A model generated the notes under the pieces. It saw only the letters and a list, made by a program, of their open reading frames with translations, had not been told where the DNA came from and did no database searches. From Bradyrhizobium nanningense (GTDB lineage Bacteria; Pseudomonadota; Alphaproteobacteria; Rhizobiales; Xanthobacteraceae): 64,000 nt of DNA. Location of the stretch: contig NZ_LBJC01000014.1 of assembly GCF_004114535.1 (NCBI RefSeq), positions 1 to 64,000 of the forward strand, read 5' to 3'. Numbering within the stretch: position 1 is the stretch's first letter; every line of letters begins with the position of its first letter. Below are positions 1 to 7,428 of this stretch, piece after piece. The position numbers and the translations under genes were made by a program.

Positions 1-63
1 CACCGCAGACACTCGGCTATCGGCTATATCAGCCCGGTCGAGATGGAGCTAAAATCGGCTTGA
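1..63 (+). mobile_element. IS3-family transposase (OrfB), C-terminal fragment cut by window start
   Basis: Frame 1 from the first base reads 20 codons to a TGA at 61-63. The translation contains RRHSAIGYISPVE, which matches the end of the integrase core of IS3-family OrfB transposases (consensus RRHSxLGYxSPxxFE). Just downstream, about 66-93, a stretch with TGTCCACTTTTTTGGGGG resembles the terminal inverted repeat of such elements. This marks the right end of an insertion sequence whose body lies outside the window. The reading is from family motif recognition. The exact IS boundary cannot be set without the other terminal repeat. Confidence 0.72.
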
Positions 64-65
64 AC

Positions 66-93
66 CCTGTCCACTTTTTTGGGGGAAGATCAG
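66..93. repeat. Probable right terminal inverted repeat of the IS3-type element
   Basis: The stretch following the transposase stop, TGTCCACTTTTTTGGGGG plus flank, looks like the outer end of IS3-group elements. The left end is outside the window, so the inverted match cannot be confirmed here. Confidence 0.5.
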
Positions 94-110
94 GAGTGCT
101 TCCGCGGAGA

Positions 111-148
111 CAGCCTGGATTGCTTCGCTGCGCTCGCAATGACGGAGG
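111..148. repeat. Short intergenic palindromic repeat (ATTGCTTCGC...GCTCGCAATGACGG type)
   Basis: ATTGC and GCAAT arms flank a TTCGCTGCGCTC core, ending in ATGACGG. This is a very common intergenic repeat type in Bradyrhizobium. It lies between the IS remnant and the first gene and shows no coding signal. Confidence 0.5.
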
Positions 149-293
149 AGACGGATGGGCTAGAATTCCGCTGCTTGGAATTGCGGCCGCCGCATCCTCC
201 CGGCGGCAAAACGCAATACTTGACAGTGGAAAGATTGCCTTGTTGGTATGGCGCCAACCTTCCATTGACCGACCAACAGAGGATCGTTTCGCA

Positions 294-1262
294 ATGTCCA
301 TGCCTGCCTTGTTCAAGGGGCGACTGTCGATCCCCGTGATCGGCTCGCCGCTCTTCATCATCTCGGTGCCAGATCTCGTGATCGCGCAGTGCAAGGCGGG
401 GGTGGTCGGTTCGTTTCCGGCGCTGAACGCGCGGCCGCCGGAGCTGCTCGACGAATGGCTGGCACGGATCACCGAGGAGCTCGCGGCCTATGACCGCGCG
501 CATCCGGAACGGCCGTCGGCGCCGTTCGCGGTCAACCAGATCGTGCACAAGTCGAACAACCGGCTCGACCACGACATGCAGCTCTGCGCCAAGTACAAGG
601 TGCCGATGATCATCTCCTCGCTCGGCGCCCGCGAGGAGCTGAACCAGGCGGTTCACGGCTGGGGCGGCATCGTCTTCCACGACGTGATCAATCAGAAATT
701 CGCCCACAAGGCGATCGAGAAGGGCGCCGACGGCCTGATCCTGGTCGCGGCCGGCGCCGGCGGCCATGCCGGCACCATCTCTCCGCTCGCCTTCGTTGCC
801 GAGACGCGAAAGTGGTTCGGCGGCCCGATCGCGCTGTCGGGCGCGATCGGCAACGGCAAGGCGATCCGCGCCGCGCGCATCCTCGGCGCTGACTTCGCCT
901 ATATCGGCTCGGCCTTCATCGCCACCAAGGAAGCCAACGCGGTCGAGAAATACAAGGAGATGATCGCGGGATCGAGCGCCGACGACATCGTCTATTCCAA
1001 CCTCTTCACCGGGGTGCACGGCAACTACCTGAAGCCCTCGATCCTCGCCGCCGGCATGGATCCGGAGAACCTTCCGACCTCCGATCCCTCCAAGATGAAT
1101 TTCGGCACCGACGCCTCCGGCGAGCGCGCCAAGCCGAAGGCCTGGAAGGAAATCTGGGGCTCGGGCCAGGGCATCGGCAGCATCGACGGCATCGTGCCCG
1201 CGGCCGAAATGATCGCGCGCTTCAAGAAGGAATACGACGAAGCGATCGATCCGCCGTTGTAG
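294..1262 (+). CDS. Nitronate monooxygenase-type FMN enzyme, catalytic His present
   Basis: The 322-residue product is of the nitronate monooxygenase (2-nitropropane dioxygenase) family, FMN-dependent TIM-barrel enzymes that oxidise alkyl nitronates. Visible motifs are the N-terminal barrel start IPVIGSPLFIIS (residues about 12-23), the AAGAGGHAGT phosphate/flavin region with His158 at the position of the family's catalytic base, and a later IGSAFIAT strand. The reading frame is open back to 60, but the upstream part is repeat DNA and encodes low-complexity peptide. I chose the ATG at 294 because homology starts there. A paralogue is encoded at 4350-5324. With the acyl-CoA synthetase and thioesterase nearby, it may act on a nitro- or unsaturated carboxylate rather than a simple nitronate; that is inference. 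Confidence 0.85.
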   Translation: MSMPALFKGRLSIPVIGSPLFIISVPDLVIAQCKAGVVGSFPALNARPPELLDEWLARITEELAAYDRAHPERPSAPFAVNQIVHKSNNRLDHDMQLCAKYKVPMIISSLGAREELNQAVHGWGGIVFHDVINQKFAHKAIEKGADGLILVAAGAGGHAGTISPLAFVAETRKWFGGPIALSGAIGNGKAIRAARILGADFAYIGSAFIATKEANAVEKYKEMIAGSSADDIVYSNLFTGVHGNYLKPSILAAGMDPENLPTSDPSKMNFGTDASGERAKPKAWKEIWGSGQGIGSIDGIVPAAEMIARFKKEYDEAIDPPL

Positions 1263-1269
1263 TTCTCGT

Positions 1270-1381
1270 GTCCCGGACGCGGTGCAATGCGCAGCATTGC
1301 TCCGCAGAGCCGGGACCCATCGCCGCGATGCATGGACCCCGGCTCAGCAGCGCGCCGCTACGCGCTGCGCAGCGTCCGGGG
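1270..1381. repeat. Intergenic palindromic repeat (TCCCGGACGC...GCGTCCGGG)
   Basis: Outer arms CCCGGACGC and GCGTCCGGG are complementary. Inside are GCCGGGACCC and GGACCCCGGC segments. The stretch lies between two same-strand genes and shows the structure of Bradyrhizobium-type intergenic repeats. It could form a long hairpin in a readthrough transcript. Confidence 0.6.
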
Positions 1382-1407
1382 AACGCCAACCGAGACTGAT
1401 TGAAACG

Positions 1408-2181
1408 ATGACCGCCATCTACCGCGTCGACGGCAACAGCGTCGTCACCAGCCCGGATGCCGCCGGTCCCTGGGACCGGCGCATGCAGCACGGCTCGGCG
1501 CCGGCCTCGCTGGTGACATGGGCGGCCGAGCGTATCCCGACGCCTGCTCCGATGGACATCGCGCGCGTCACCATCGACCTGATGCGACCGGTGCCGGTGG
1601 CGCCGCTCACGATCGTGACCGAGGTCTTGCGCGAGGGCCGCAAGATCCAGCTCTGCAATATCAAGCTGCTGGCCGACGGCGTCCAGGTCGTCGGCGCCAC
1701 CGTGCTCAAGATCAGGCGCCAGGCGCTGAACCTGCCCGACGACGTCGAGGACCTGCCGGTCACGCTGCCGTCGCCGGAGGATTCGCTGATCGAAGACGGC
1801 CACGCCGCCACCAGCCCGTTCGTGCGTTTGGTCTCGATGCGTGCTGCACGCGGCCGCTTCGGCCAGGCCGGTGCCGGCGCGATCTGGTTTCGCGTCGATC
1901 ATCCGCTGATCGAAGGCGAAGCGATCTCGCAGGCCATGCGCGCCGTGGTCGCCGCCGATTTCTCCAACGGCACCGCCTCGACGCTGGACTTCCGCGCCTG
2001 GACCTACATCAATGCCGACCTCACCGTGAGCTTCGCGCGTCAGCCGGTCGGCGAGTGGATTTTGCTCGACGGTGAATCCTGGATCGGCCCTGATGGCTGT
2101 GGCCTCGCAATGTCGCGCCTCGCCGACCGCCGGGGCTATTTCGGCCGCGCGGTCCAGAGCCTGGTGATCGAGAAGCGGTGA
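1408..2181 (+). CDS. Acyl-CoA thioesterase-like (double hotdog) protein
   Basis: The 257-residue protein resembles TesB-like/double-hotdog thioesterases: an N-terminal half with WAAERIPTPAPMDIARVTIDLMRPVP (segment about residues 40-65) and a C-terminal half with AVVAADFSNG, FINAD-like YINADLTVSF and LLDGESWIGPDG, as in the second hotdog fold. Such proteins hydrolyse acyl-CoA thioesters in the cytoplasm. The frame is open back to 1282 through repeat DNA. The ATG at 1408 follows the repeat and begins the conserved part. It lies downstream of the nitronate-monooxygenase gene on the same strand, 145 bases away with a palindromic repeat between, so co-transcription is possible. Substrate is unknown. 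Confidence 0.7.
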   Translation: MTAIYRVDGNSVVTSPDAAGPWDRRMQHGSAPASLVTWAAERIPTPAPMDIARVTIDLMRPVPVAPLTIVTEVLREGRKIQLCNIKLLADGVQVVGATVLKIRRQALNLPDDVEDLPVTLPSPEDSLIEDGHAATSPFVRLVSMRAARGRFGQAGAGAIWFRVDHPLIEGEAISQAMRAVVAADFSNGTASTLDFRAWTYINADLTVSFARQPVGEWILLDGESWIGPDGCGLAMSRLADRRGYFGRAVQSLVIEKR

Positions 2182-2213
2182 GCGGCGAAGGTACGACGCC
2201 CGCGCCTCGTTCT

Positions 2214-2324
2214 CACTGTCATGCTCCGCGAACGCGGGGGCATCCAGTACGCCGCGGCCTCTCGATTCAATAACGACTGTCTCTGGAATGCTGGATCGCC
2301 CGGTCGGGGCCGGGCGATGACACC
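2214..2324. repeat. Intergenic repeat, family A copy 1
   Basis: Contains the words GCATCCAGTACGCCGCGGCC and TGGATCGCCCGGTC...GGGCGATGACA. The same organisation recurs at 50790-50897 (opposite orientation) and 53634-53739. The two outer parts are imperfect inverted repeats beginning and ending in TGTCAT / ATGACA. Confidence 0.7.
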
Positions 2325-2424
2325 AACTGCGTGAGCGCCATGTCGCGCATTGCCAATTGAACGGCAGGCTTCCGCCGCCGCGGAAGGGATGCATGGTCGT
2401 GTTCGACCGGGGCATCCTGCCAGT

Positions 2425-2523
2425 TCACATTCCGTAGAAGATCTTGATCTCCCACAGCACCACAATGATAGCCGTGATCAATGTGACCGCGGCGACTGCA
2501 CTTTCCAGGGAAGCGACTCTCAT
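2425..2523 (-). CDS. Candidate 32-residue single-pass membrane peptide
   Basis: On the minus strand an ATG at 2523 opens a 32-codon frame ending in TGA at 2425. The peptide has a short N-terminus with MRVASLES, then a strongly hydrophobic stretch AAVTLITAIIVVLW and a polar tail EIKIFYGM, as in small single-TM proteins. GGAAGCGGAG about 8 bases upstream could serve as a ribosome site. It lies in an otherwise gene-free stretch of 480 bases, between the family A repeat and the acyl-CoA synthetase terminus. No family is recognised. It could also be chance, since hydrophobic micro-frames are easy to find. Confidence 0.4.
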   Translation of the reverse strand: MRVASLESAVAAVTLITAIIVVLWEIKIFYGM

Positions 2524-2661
2524 CTCTTACTCCGCTTCCCAGCCCCGTCAGCGGTCTAGGTGATTCCCCGATTCGCCGGCAATTGCGCGGGCACTGCGCG
2601 CGCACACTCCGTTGCTCTCTGTGGTGTCCGGGCCACAATGACACCGTAGAATCCCGGGGAT

Positions 2662-4224
2662 TTATCCCACCATCCGGTCCTGGCCGCTCCAAAAGCCCGC
2701 GCGGAGCACCTTCTTGTCGACCTTGCCGACGCCGGTCATCGGCAATTGCTTGACGAACTGGATCTGCTTGGGCGCATGGGCTGAGCCTTTTCGCGTCTTG
2801 ACCAGGTTGATCAGCTCGTCCGGATCAGGCCTTGCGCCCTCGCGCGGCACGACGATGGCGGTGACGGCTTCGCCCCATTTCTCGTCGGGTATGCCGACCA
2901 CCGCGACCATGGCGACATCGGAATGTTGCGACAGCACGTCCTCGACCTCGCGCGGGAAGATGTTGAAGCCGCCGGACACGATCATGTCCTTCTTGCGGTC
3001 GAGGATGAACATGTAGCCGCGTTCGTCCTGGCGCGCGATGTCGCCGGTGTGGACCCAGCCGTTCTTCAGCGTCTCGGCGGTGATGTCGGGCCGCTTCCAG
3101 TACTCCGCCATGACATGCGGCGCGCGCACGCAGATCTCGCCGGCCTCGCCCGTCTTCACCTCCGCGTCGTTGTCGTCGAGGATCCTGACCTCGCAGGCTG
3201 CGATCGGGAAGCCGCAGGACAAAAACAGCTCCGGCGTCTTGGGATCGTGATCCGCCTTGCGCAGCACCGAGACCGGATAGCATTCGGTCTGGCCGTAGAG
3301 CTGCGAGAACACCGGTCCGATGCGCTCGATGCCCTCGATGAGCCGGCTCGGCGACATCGCCGATGCCCCGTAGAGCACCAGCTCCAGCGAGGAGAGATCG
3401 GTCTTATCCAGCGCGGGATGATCGAGCAGCACGTAGATCATGGTCGGCACGAACAGCGTGAAATTGATGCGTTCGCGTGCGATCGTCGTCAGCACCGCCT
3501 CGGGATCGAATCCTTTCAGCATGTGCACGGTGCCGCCGCGCATCAAGGTCGGCAGCACTTTCGTGCCGGCGACATGACTGATCGGGGCGACGGTGAGGTA
3601 GCGTGCCGCGTCGGGGATCTCGAAATCGGCGAGGATCGCGGCCGCGGCTCCGGCATTCTCGCGGTGATAGCGCAGCGCGCCCTTGGATTTTCCGGTGGTG
3701 CCGCCGGTGTAGTTCAGCGTGGAGAGATCGTCGAGGCCGGCGAGGTTCTGCGCGCTGGCGTGTCCCGCGCTCTCGACCGCCGCCAGCAGATCGACACCGT
3801 ATCCGGCCGGCCCCATGGTGAAGATCGCTTTCAGCCGGGGCGCTCTCGCCGCAAGCTCGCCACCGCGATCGCGGAAGGCGGCCGCATCGACCACCAGCAT
3901 TTCGGCCTCGGAATCCTCGAGCTGGAACAGCTGGTCCTCCAGCGATCCCAGCGGATGCAGCCAGGTGATGCAGAGCCGCGACAATTGCGAGGCGACGCCG
4001 GCGCACCAGGTGTCGGCGCGGTTCGCGGTGAGGAAGGCGACGCGCGCGCCGGCCTGCAAGCCGAGCCGCATGAACACGCCCTGGATGCGCCCGATGAGGT
4101 CGACGGTGCCTTGATAGCTCAACGATCCGCCGGGCCAGGCGAAGGCGGTGCGGCCGGGATAGCGCGACAGCGCCCGTAGCGTCTGCGCACAAGTCGGGGA
4201 CGATGCGTGGAGCGAATCGGACAT
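2662..4224 (-). CDS. AMP-dependent acyl-CoA synthetase/ligase
   Basis: The 520-residue product is an ANL-superfamily acyl-CoA synthetase that activates a carboxylic acid with ATP to acyl-AMP and then acyl-CoA. Motifs in order: phosphate-binding YTGGTTGKSKG (about residues 170-180), the adenine-binding YGQTE (about 310), GWVHTGD (about 390), the hinge LDRKKDMI, and the C-terminal lysine segment GKVDKK. Length fits the family. It is transcribed divergently from the nitronate-monooxygenase paralogue at 4350, with 125 bases between, so the two may share control. The product resembles medium-chain or aromatic acid ligases; the substrate cannot be read from sequence. Confidence 0.88.
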   Translation of the reverse strand: MSDSLHASSPTCAQTLRALSRYPGRTAFAWPGGSLSYQGTVDLIGRIQGVFMRLGLQAGARVAFLTANRADTWCAGVASQLSRLCITWLHPLGSLEDQLFQLEDSEAEMLVVDAAAFRDRGGELAARAPRLKAIFTMGPAGYGVDLLAAVESAGHASAQNLAGLDDLSTLNYTGGTTGKSKGALRYHRENAGAAAAILADFEIPDAARYLTVAPISHVAGTKVLPTLMRGGTVHMLKGFDPEAVLTTIARERINFTLFVPTMIYVLLDHPALDKTDLSSLELVLYGASAMSPSRLIEGIERIGPVFSQLYGQTECYPVSVLRKADHDPKTPELFLSCGFPIAACEVRILDDNDAEVKTGEAGEICVRAPHVMAEYWKRPDITAETLKNGWVHTGDIARQDERGYMFILDRKKDMIVSGGFNIFPREVEDVLSQHSDVAMVAVVGIPDEKWGEAVTAIVVPREGARPDPDELINLVKTRKGSAHAPKQIQFVKQLPMTGVGKVDKKVLRAGFWSGQDRMVG

Positions 4225-4349
4225 ATGTTTCCTCGTTGCTTTGTCACCGGCTTCTGACGTGCCAATGTTGCCGATGACGCTAGCACAGAGACTGCGGGAG
4301 GAAACGACAAAGCCCGCAAGGACGAGGCAACAGCGACAAGGAGATTGGC

Positions 4350-5324
4350 GTGCGCTCAGATCGACTGCAACGCTTCGGCGATCGTCTCGCTCTGCCTTTG
4401 ATCGCAGCTCCGATGTTCCTGGTGTCGGGCATCGAGCTCATGGTCGCGGCCTGCCAGAGCGGGGTGATCGGCAGCTTCCCCACCGCGAATTGCCGCAGCA
4501 CGGACCAACTCGATGAATGGCTGACCGTGATCGAGACGCGGCTGCGCCAGCACGAAGCTCAAACCGGCCGCAAGGCAGCGCCGCTCTGCCCGAACCTGAT
4601 CGTGCATCGCTCCAATGCGCGGCTGGAGCAGGATCTCGCCGTGCTGCTGCGGCACAGGCCGGAGATCGTCATCACGTCGGTCGGCTCGCCCGCAGCCGTG
4701 GTGAAGCCGCTGCACGATGCCGGTGCGCTGGTGCTGGCGGACGTTGCTTCCATCCGTCATGCCGAACGCGCGGCGGAAGCAGGTGCCGACGGGCTGGTGC
4801 TGCTCACCGCGGGCGCCGGCGGCCAGACCGGCTGGCTCAACCCGTTCGCCTTCGTTCGCGCGGTGCGCGCGTTCTATGACGGCGTCATCGTGCTCGCGGG
4901 CGGCATCAGCGACGGCCATGCGCTGCATGCGGCCGAAGTGCTCGGCTGCGATCTCGCTTACATGGGCACCAAGTTCATCGCGACGCGCGAGAGCATGGCG
5001 GACGACCGCCACAAGCGGATGCTGGTCGACAGCAGCGCCGACGACATCCTGCTCACCACCGCGTTCACGGGCCTGCAGACCAGCATGCTGAGGCCGTCGA
5101 TCGTGGCCGCCGGGCTTGATCCCGACGATCTGCCGGCGCGCGGGGCGATCGACATCGCTGAGGATATCGACGTCGCCAAGCGCGAGAGCCGGCCGAAGCG
5201 CTGGCGCGATATCTGGAGCGGGGGACATTCCACCTCGGGTGTCACCGACGTGCTCCCTGTCGACGATCTCGTTGCGCGGACACTGGTCGAATATCGTGAG
5301 GCGAGGGCGCGCTGCTGCCCGTAG
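4350..5324 (+). CDS. Nitronate monooxygenase-family protein with catalytic His replaced by Gln
   Basis: The 324-residue paralogue of the 294-1262 product has the same barrel start (LPLIAAPMFLVSG) and the same C-terminal layout (TAFTGLQTSMLRPSIVAAGLDPDDLP). It starts with GTG at 4350 behind an AAGGAGA ribosome site at 4338-4344. In the flavin motif it reads TAGAGGQTGW where the first paralogue has AAGAGGHAGT, so Gln159 stands at the position of the catalytic His. Known nitronate monooxygenases need that His to deprotonate nitroalkanes; members without it are often of other or unknown function. It may be an enoyl-reductase-like or otherwise diverged flavoprotein. Divergent from the acyl-CoA synthetase gene. 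Confidence 0.8.
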   Translation: MRSDRLQRFGDRLALPLIAAPMFLVSGIELMVAACQSGVIGSFPTANCRSTDQLDEWLTVIETRLRQHEAQTGRKAAPLCPNLIVHRSNARLEQDLAVLLRHRPEIVITSVGSPAAVVKPLHDAGALVLADVASIRHAERAAEAGADGLVLLTAGAGGQTGWLNPFAFVRAVRAFYDGVIVLAGGISDGHALHAAEVLGCDLAYMGTKFIATRESMADDRHKRMLVDSSADDILLTTAFTGLQTSMLRPSIVAAGLDPDDLPARGAIDIAEDIDVAKRESRPKRWRDIWSGGHSTSGVTDVLPVDDLVARTLVEYREARARCCP

Positions 5325-5464
5325 GATTGCGGAAAGGGCAGGGTCTGCCCATCCCGATCACGGTTAATCCCGCGCTGTTCCGCCCCGCTCACTTAACGGC
5401 AGATTAACCATCGCCCGCCAAGAATCCTCTCACGGCCGCCAATCAGGACCGAGAGGGACAGGCG

Positions 5465-5713
5465 ATGGATTTCGATTATCTCAACACCAAGATTGCGGCT
5501 TCGCTGGACGAAATCCGCGTTCGCGTCGCTCATGCCCTGGCCCGCCACCCGCTGTGCCGCAACGTCCGCTTCGACATCGTCAGCGTCCCCCGCACCCGCC
5601 GGGGCGGCAACTGGACGGTGGCGCTGCAATCGGTCGAGCCGCGTGCGGTCTGGGAGGCCTCGGAGATCGTCGCGGACATCCAGGACGCCTACGATCTGGC
5701 CGCAGCTGCCTGA
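5465..5713 (+). CDS. Conserved small hypothetical protein
   Basis: The 82-residue soluble protein begins MDFDYLNTKIAASLDEIRV, with a basic middle (VPRTRRGGNWTVALQS) and an acidic helical C-terminus. A GAGAGGGACAG ribosome site precedes the ATG. The frame shows normal high-GC codon use with G/C at third positions. I recognise no domain and no function. It has no signal peptide or membrane segment. Confidence 0.6.
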   Translation: MDFDYLNTKIAASLDEIRVRVAHALARHPLCRNVRFDIVSVPRTRRGGNWTVALQSVEPRAVWEASEIVADIQDAYDLAAAA

Positions 5714-5848
5714 TTTCCTTTGCCTTTTGCGCCGAATGTCGCTGCACACATGCTGATTGTCGCAACCAAGGCACACTCAAGCCATAATTCGTGCCCTTTT
5801 CCCGGCCATCGTTAACAAACTCGTGAAGCGTCCGTTCCGGAGAGACGT

Positions 5849-6565
5849 TTGTCCAAAGCCATCACCATCGTTGTGCTGACCTGCTTCCTCGTCCTGGGCG
5901 CCGCCACCACCGCCATCCTTGGCCGCGACAGCGTCCCCAGCGTCAGCGAGGACATGATCGCGCAAACGCCTCCGCCCAAGCCGCTCGCAACCAACCGCGC
6001 CGCCAAGGCCGACCGTCTGGTCCCGACCCTCGCCCTGGCTTCGGCCGCGATCGAGCCGGTCCAGGTGCCGGCCGACAGGCTTTCGCAGGCGCCCGTGCTG
6101 GCCGAGCCGCTGCGCCAGGCCTTTGCCGCCGCCACGCCCACCGATTTCCCGATGCCCAAGGCGTCGCCGGGCCTGTCTGAAGCGCCCGCTGCGGCGGAGG
6201 TGCCCACGGTCGAGGTTCCGGCCAAGCCGAAGGTGGTGGCTAAGCCGCAGCCGCAAAAGAACTATGCGCTGCTGTCCGACGTGCAGATCGCAGGCATCAG
6301 GGACCGCCTGAAATTATCGTCGTCGCAGGAATATTATTGGCCCTCGGTCGAGACCGCGCTGCGCAATGTCGTCCGCAAGATCTCGGCGAACAAGCTTTCC
6401 AATCCGCATGCGCCGGGCGTGCCGATCGATCCGAATTGCGACGAGGTCCAGCAGCTGAAGTCGGCGGCAATGCCGCTGCTGTTCCAGCTGCGTGACGACC
6501 AGAAAGAGGAAGTGCGCAAGCTCGCCCGCATCATCGGCCTCGAAAAGGTCGCGCAGCAGATCTGA
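5849..6565 (+). CDS. Exported or membrane-anchored hypothetical protein with conserved C-terminal helical domain
   Basis: The 238-residue product starts with TTG at 5849 (GGAGAG at 5839-5844 upstream). Residues 1-22 form one hydrophobic segment (ITIVVLTCFLVLGAATTAIL), probably a signal anchor. Residues 30-150 are Pro/Ala-rich and low complexity. The C-terminal part, about 150-238, is ordered: LLSDVQIAGIRDRLKLSSSQEYYWPSVE, then a helix rich in charged residues ending near KEEVRKLARIIGLEKV. This C-terminal pattern recalls LTXXQ-type periplasmic helical proteins, but the match is weak. Function unknown. It is followed by another anchored Pro/Ala-rich protein gene on the same strand. Confidence 0.6.
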   Translation: MSKAITIVVLTCFLVLGAATTAILGRDSVPSVSEDMIAQTPPPKPLATNRAAKADRLVPTLALASAAIEPVQVPADRLSQAPVLAEPLRQAFAAATPTDFPMPKASPGLSEAPAAAEVPTVEVPAKPKVVAKPQPQKNYALLSDVQIAGIRDRLKLSSSQEYYWPSVETALRNVVRKISANKLSNPHAPGVPIDPNCDEVQQLKSAAMPLLFQLRDDQKEEVRKLARIIGLEKVAQQI

Positions 6566-6651
6566 CGCTTAAGTTCCTTCAGGAACTGCTTCCACACCAG
6601 GAACATCCCGCAATCAACGCGCGTTGCTCGCCCCAAAGAGGGAGTGGATCA

Positions 6652-7368
6652 ATGCGCGCCTCGACAGCCTATTTCGTCGGTGCCGGAACCATTGTCGCAG
6701 CCATCGCCATTGGTTTGGGCGGCGGGATCGTTGCCGGCAACATCATGAATCCGGTCACGTCCAAACAGGGCCCGGACACCAGCAGGATGGCGCAGCGCGC
6801 CGAATCCGCCGGCGCGCCGGCGGCGACAAACGCACCCTCGGAGCGCGTCAATTATCTCACCGGCTCGCAAGCCTTTGGCGCGATGATCGCCGCTCCGGCG
6901 CAGGCCGAAGCCAAGCCTGAAGCCGCCAAACCTGACGCCACAAGGCCTGACCCGCAGCCCGCTCAGGCGAATGCCGAACCACCGGCGCCGCCGCCTTCAC
7001 AGGCGGCCGCGCTTGAGCCACCCAAGGAACAGTCCAAGCCGACAGTTGCGTCGTCACCGAAAGCCGCAAAACCCGGCGAGCAGCAAGCATCGGTCGATCC
7101 AGCCTCTTCACCTGACAACGCCTATGCCAAGGCGAAAGATTCCGACGTGAAGCGCACCGCGTCCGAGCGGCGCCGGATCGAGCGCCGCGAGCGCTGGGCC
7201 GAGCGCCGCCATTACTACGAGGGCCGTGAGCAGCGCGGCCTGCGCGACCGCACCGATTGGGACGACGTCGCACGCAACATCCGCGAGGATTCCGATGCGC
7301 GCGATTACGCCGGCCGGCCGCGCGGCGGCTTCCCGCAGATCAAGCTGTTCGGGCCCGACGACGATTAG
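6652..7368 (+). CDS. Membrane-anchored Pro/Ala-rich hypothetical protein
   Basis: The 238-residue product has an N-terminal hydrophobic segment (residues about 6-30, rich in Gly/Ala/Ile), then a long low-complexity Ala/Pro/Glu/Lys-rich linker (about 75-160), a strongly basic Arg-rich helix (ERRRIERRERWAERRHYY) and an acidic end DDD. The ATG at 6652 follows GAGGGAG. The layout is that of an inner-membrane anchored periplasmic protein, possibly binding an acidic polymer through the Arg-rich patch; this is inference. No family recognised. Confidence 0.55.
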   Translation: MRASTAYFVGAGTIVAAIAIGLGGGIVAGNIMNPVTSKQGPDTSRMAQRAESAGAPAATNAPSERVNYLTGSQAFGAMIAAPAQAEAKPEAAKPDATRPDPQPAQANAEPPAPPPSQAAALEPPKEQSKPTVASSPKAAKPGEQQASVDPASSPDNAYAKAKDSDVKRTASERRRIERRERWAERRHYYEGREQRGLRDRTDWDDVARNIREDSDARDYAGRPRGGFPQIKLFGPDDD

Positions 7369-7428
7369 CGCTTCGCCTGCGACTGCGGCGGCAATGGGAG
7401 ACGATGAGCGCTCATTGTCGCGCCGTCA

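Noticed and set aside
60..293. N-terminal extension of the first nitronate-monooxygenase frame
   Set aside because: It reads through intergenic repeat DNA and gives no homology; ATG 294 starts the conserved barrel.
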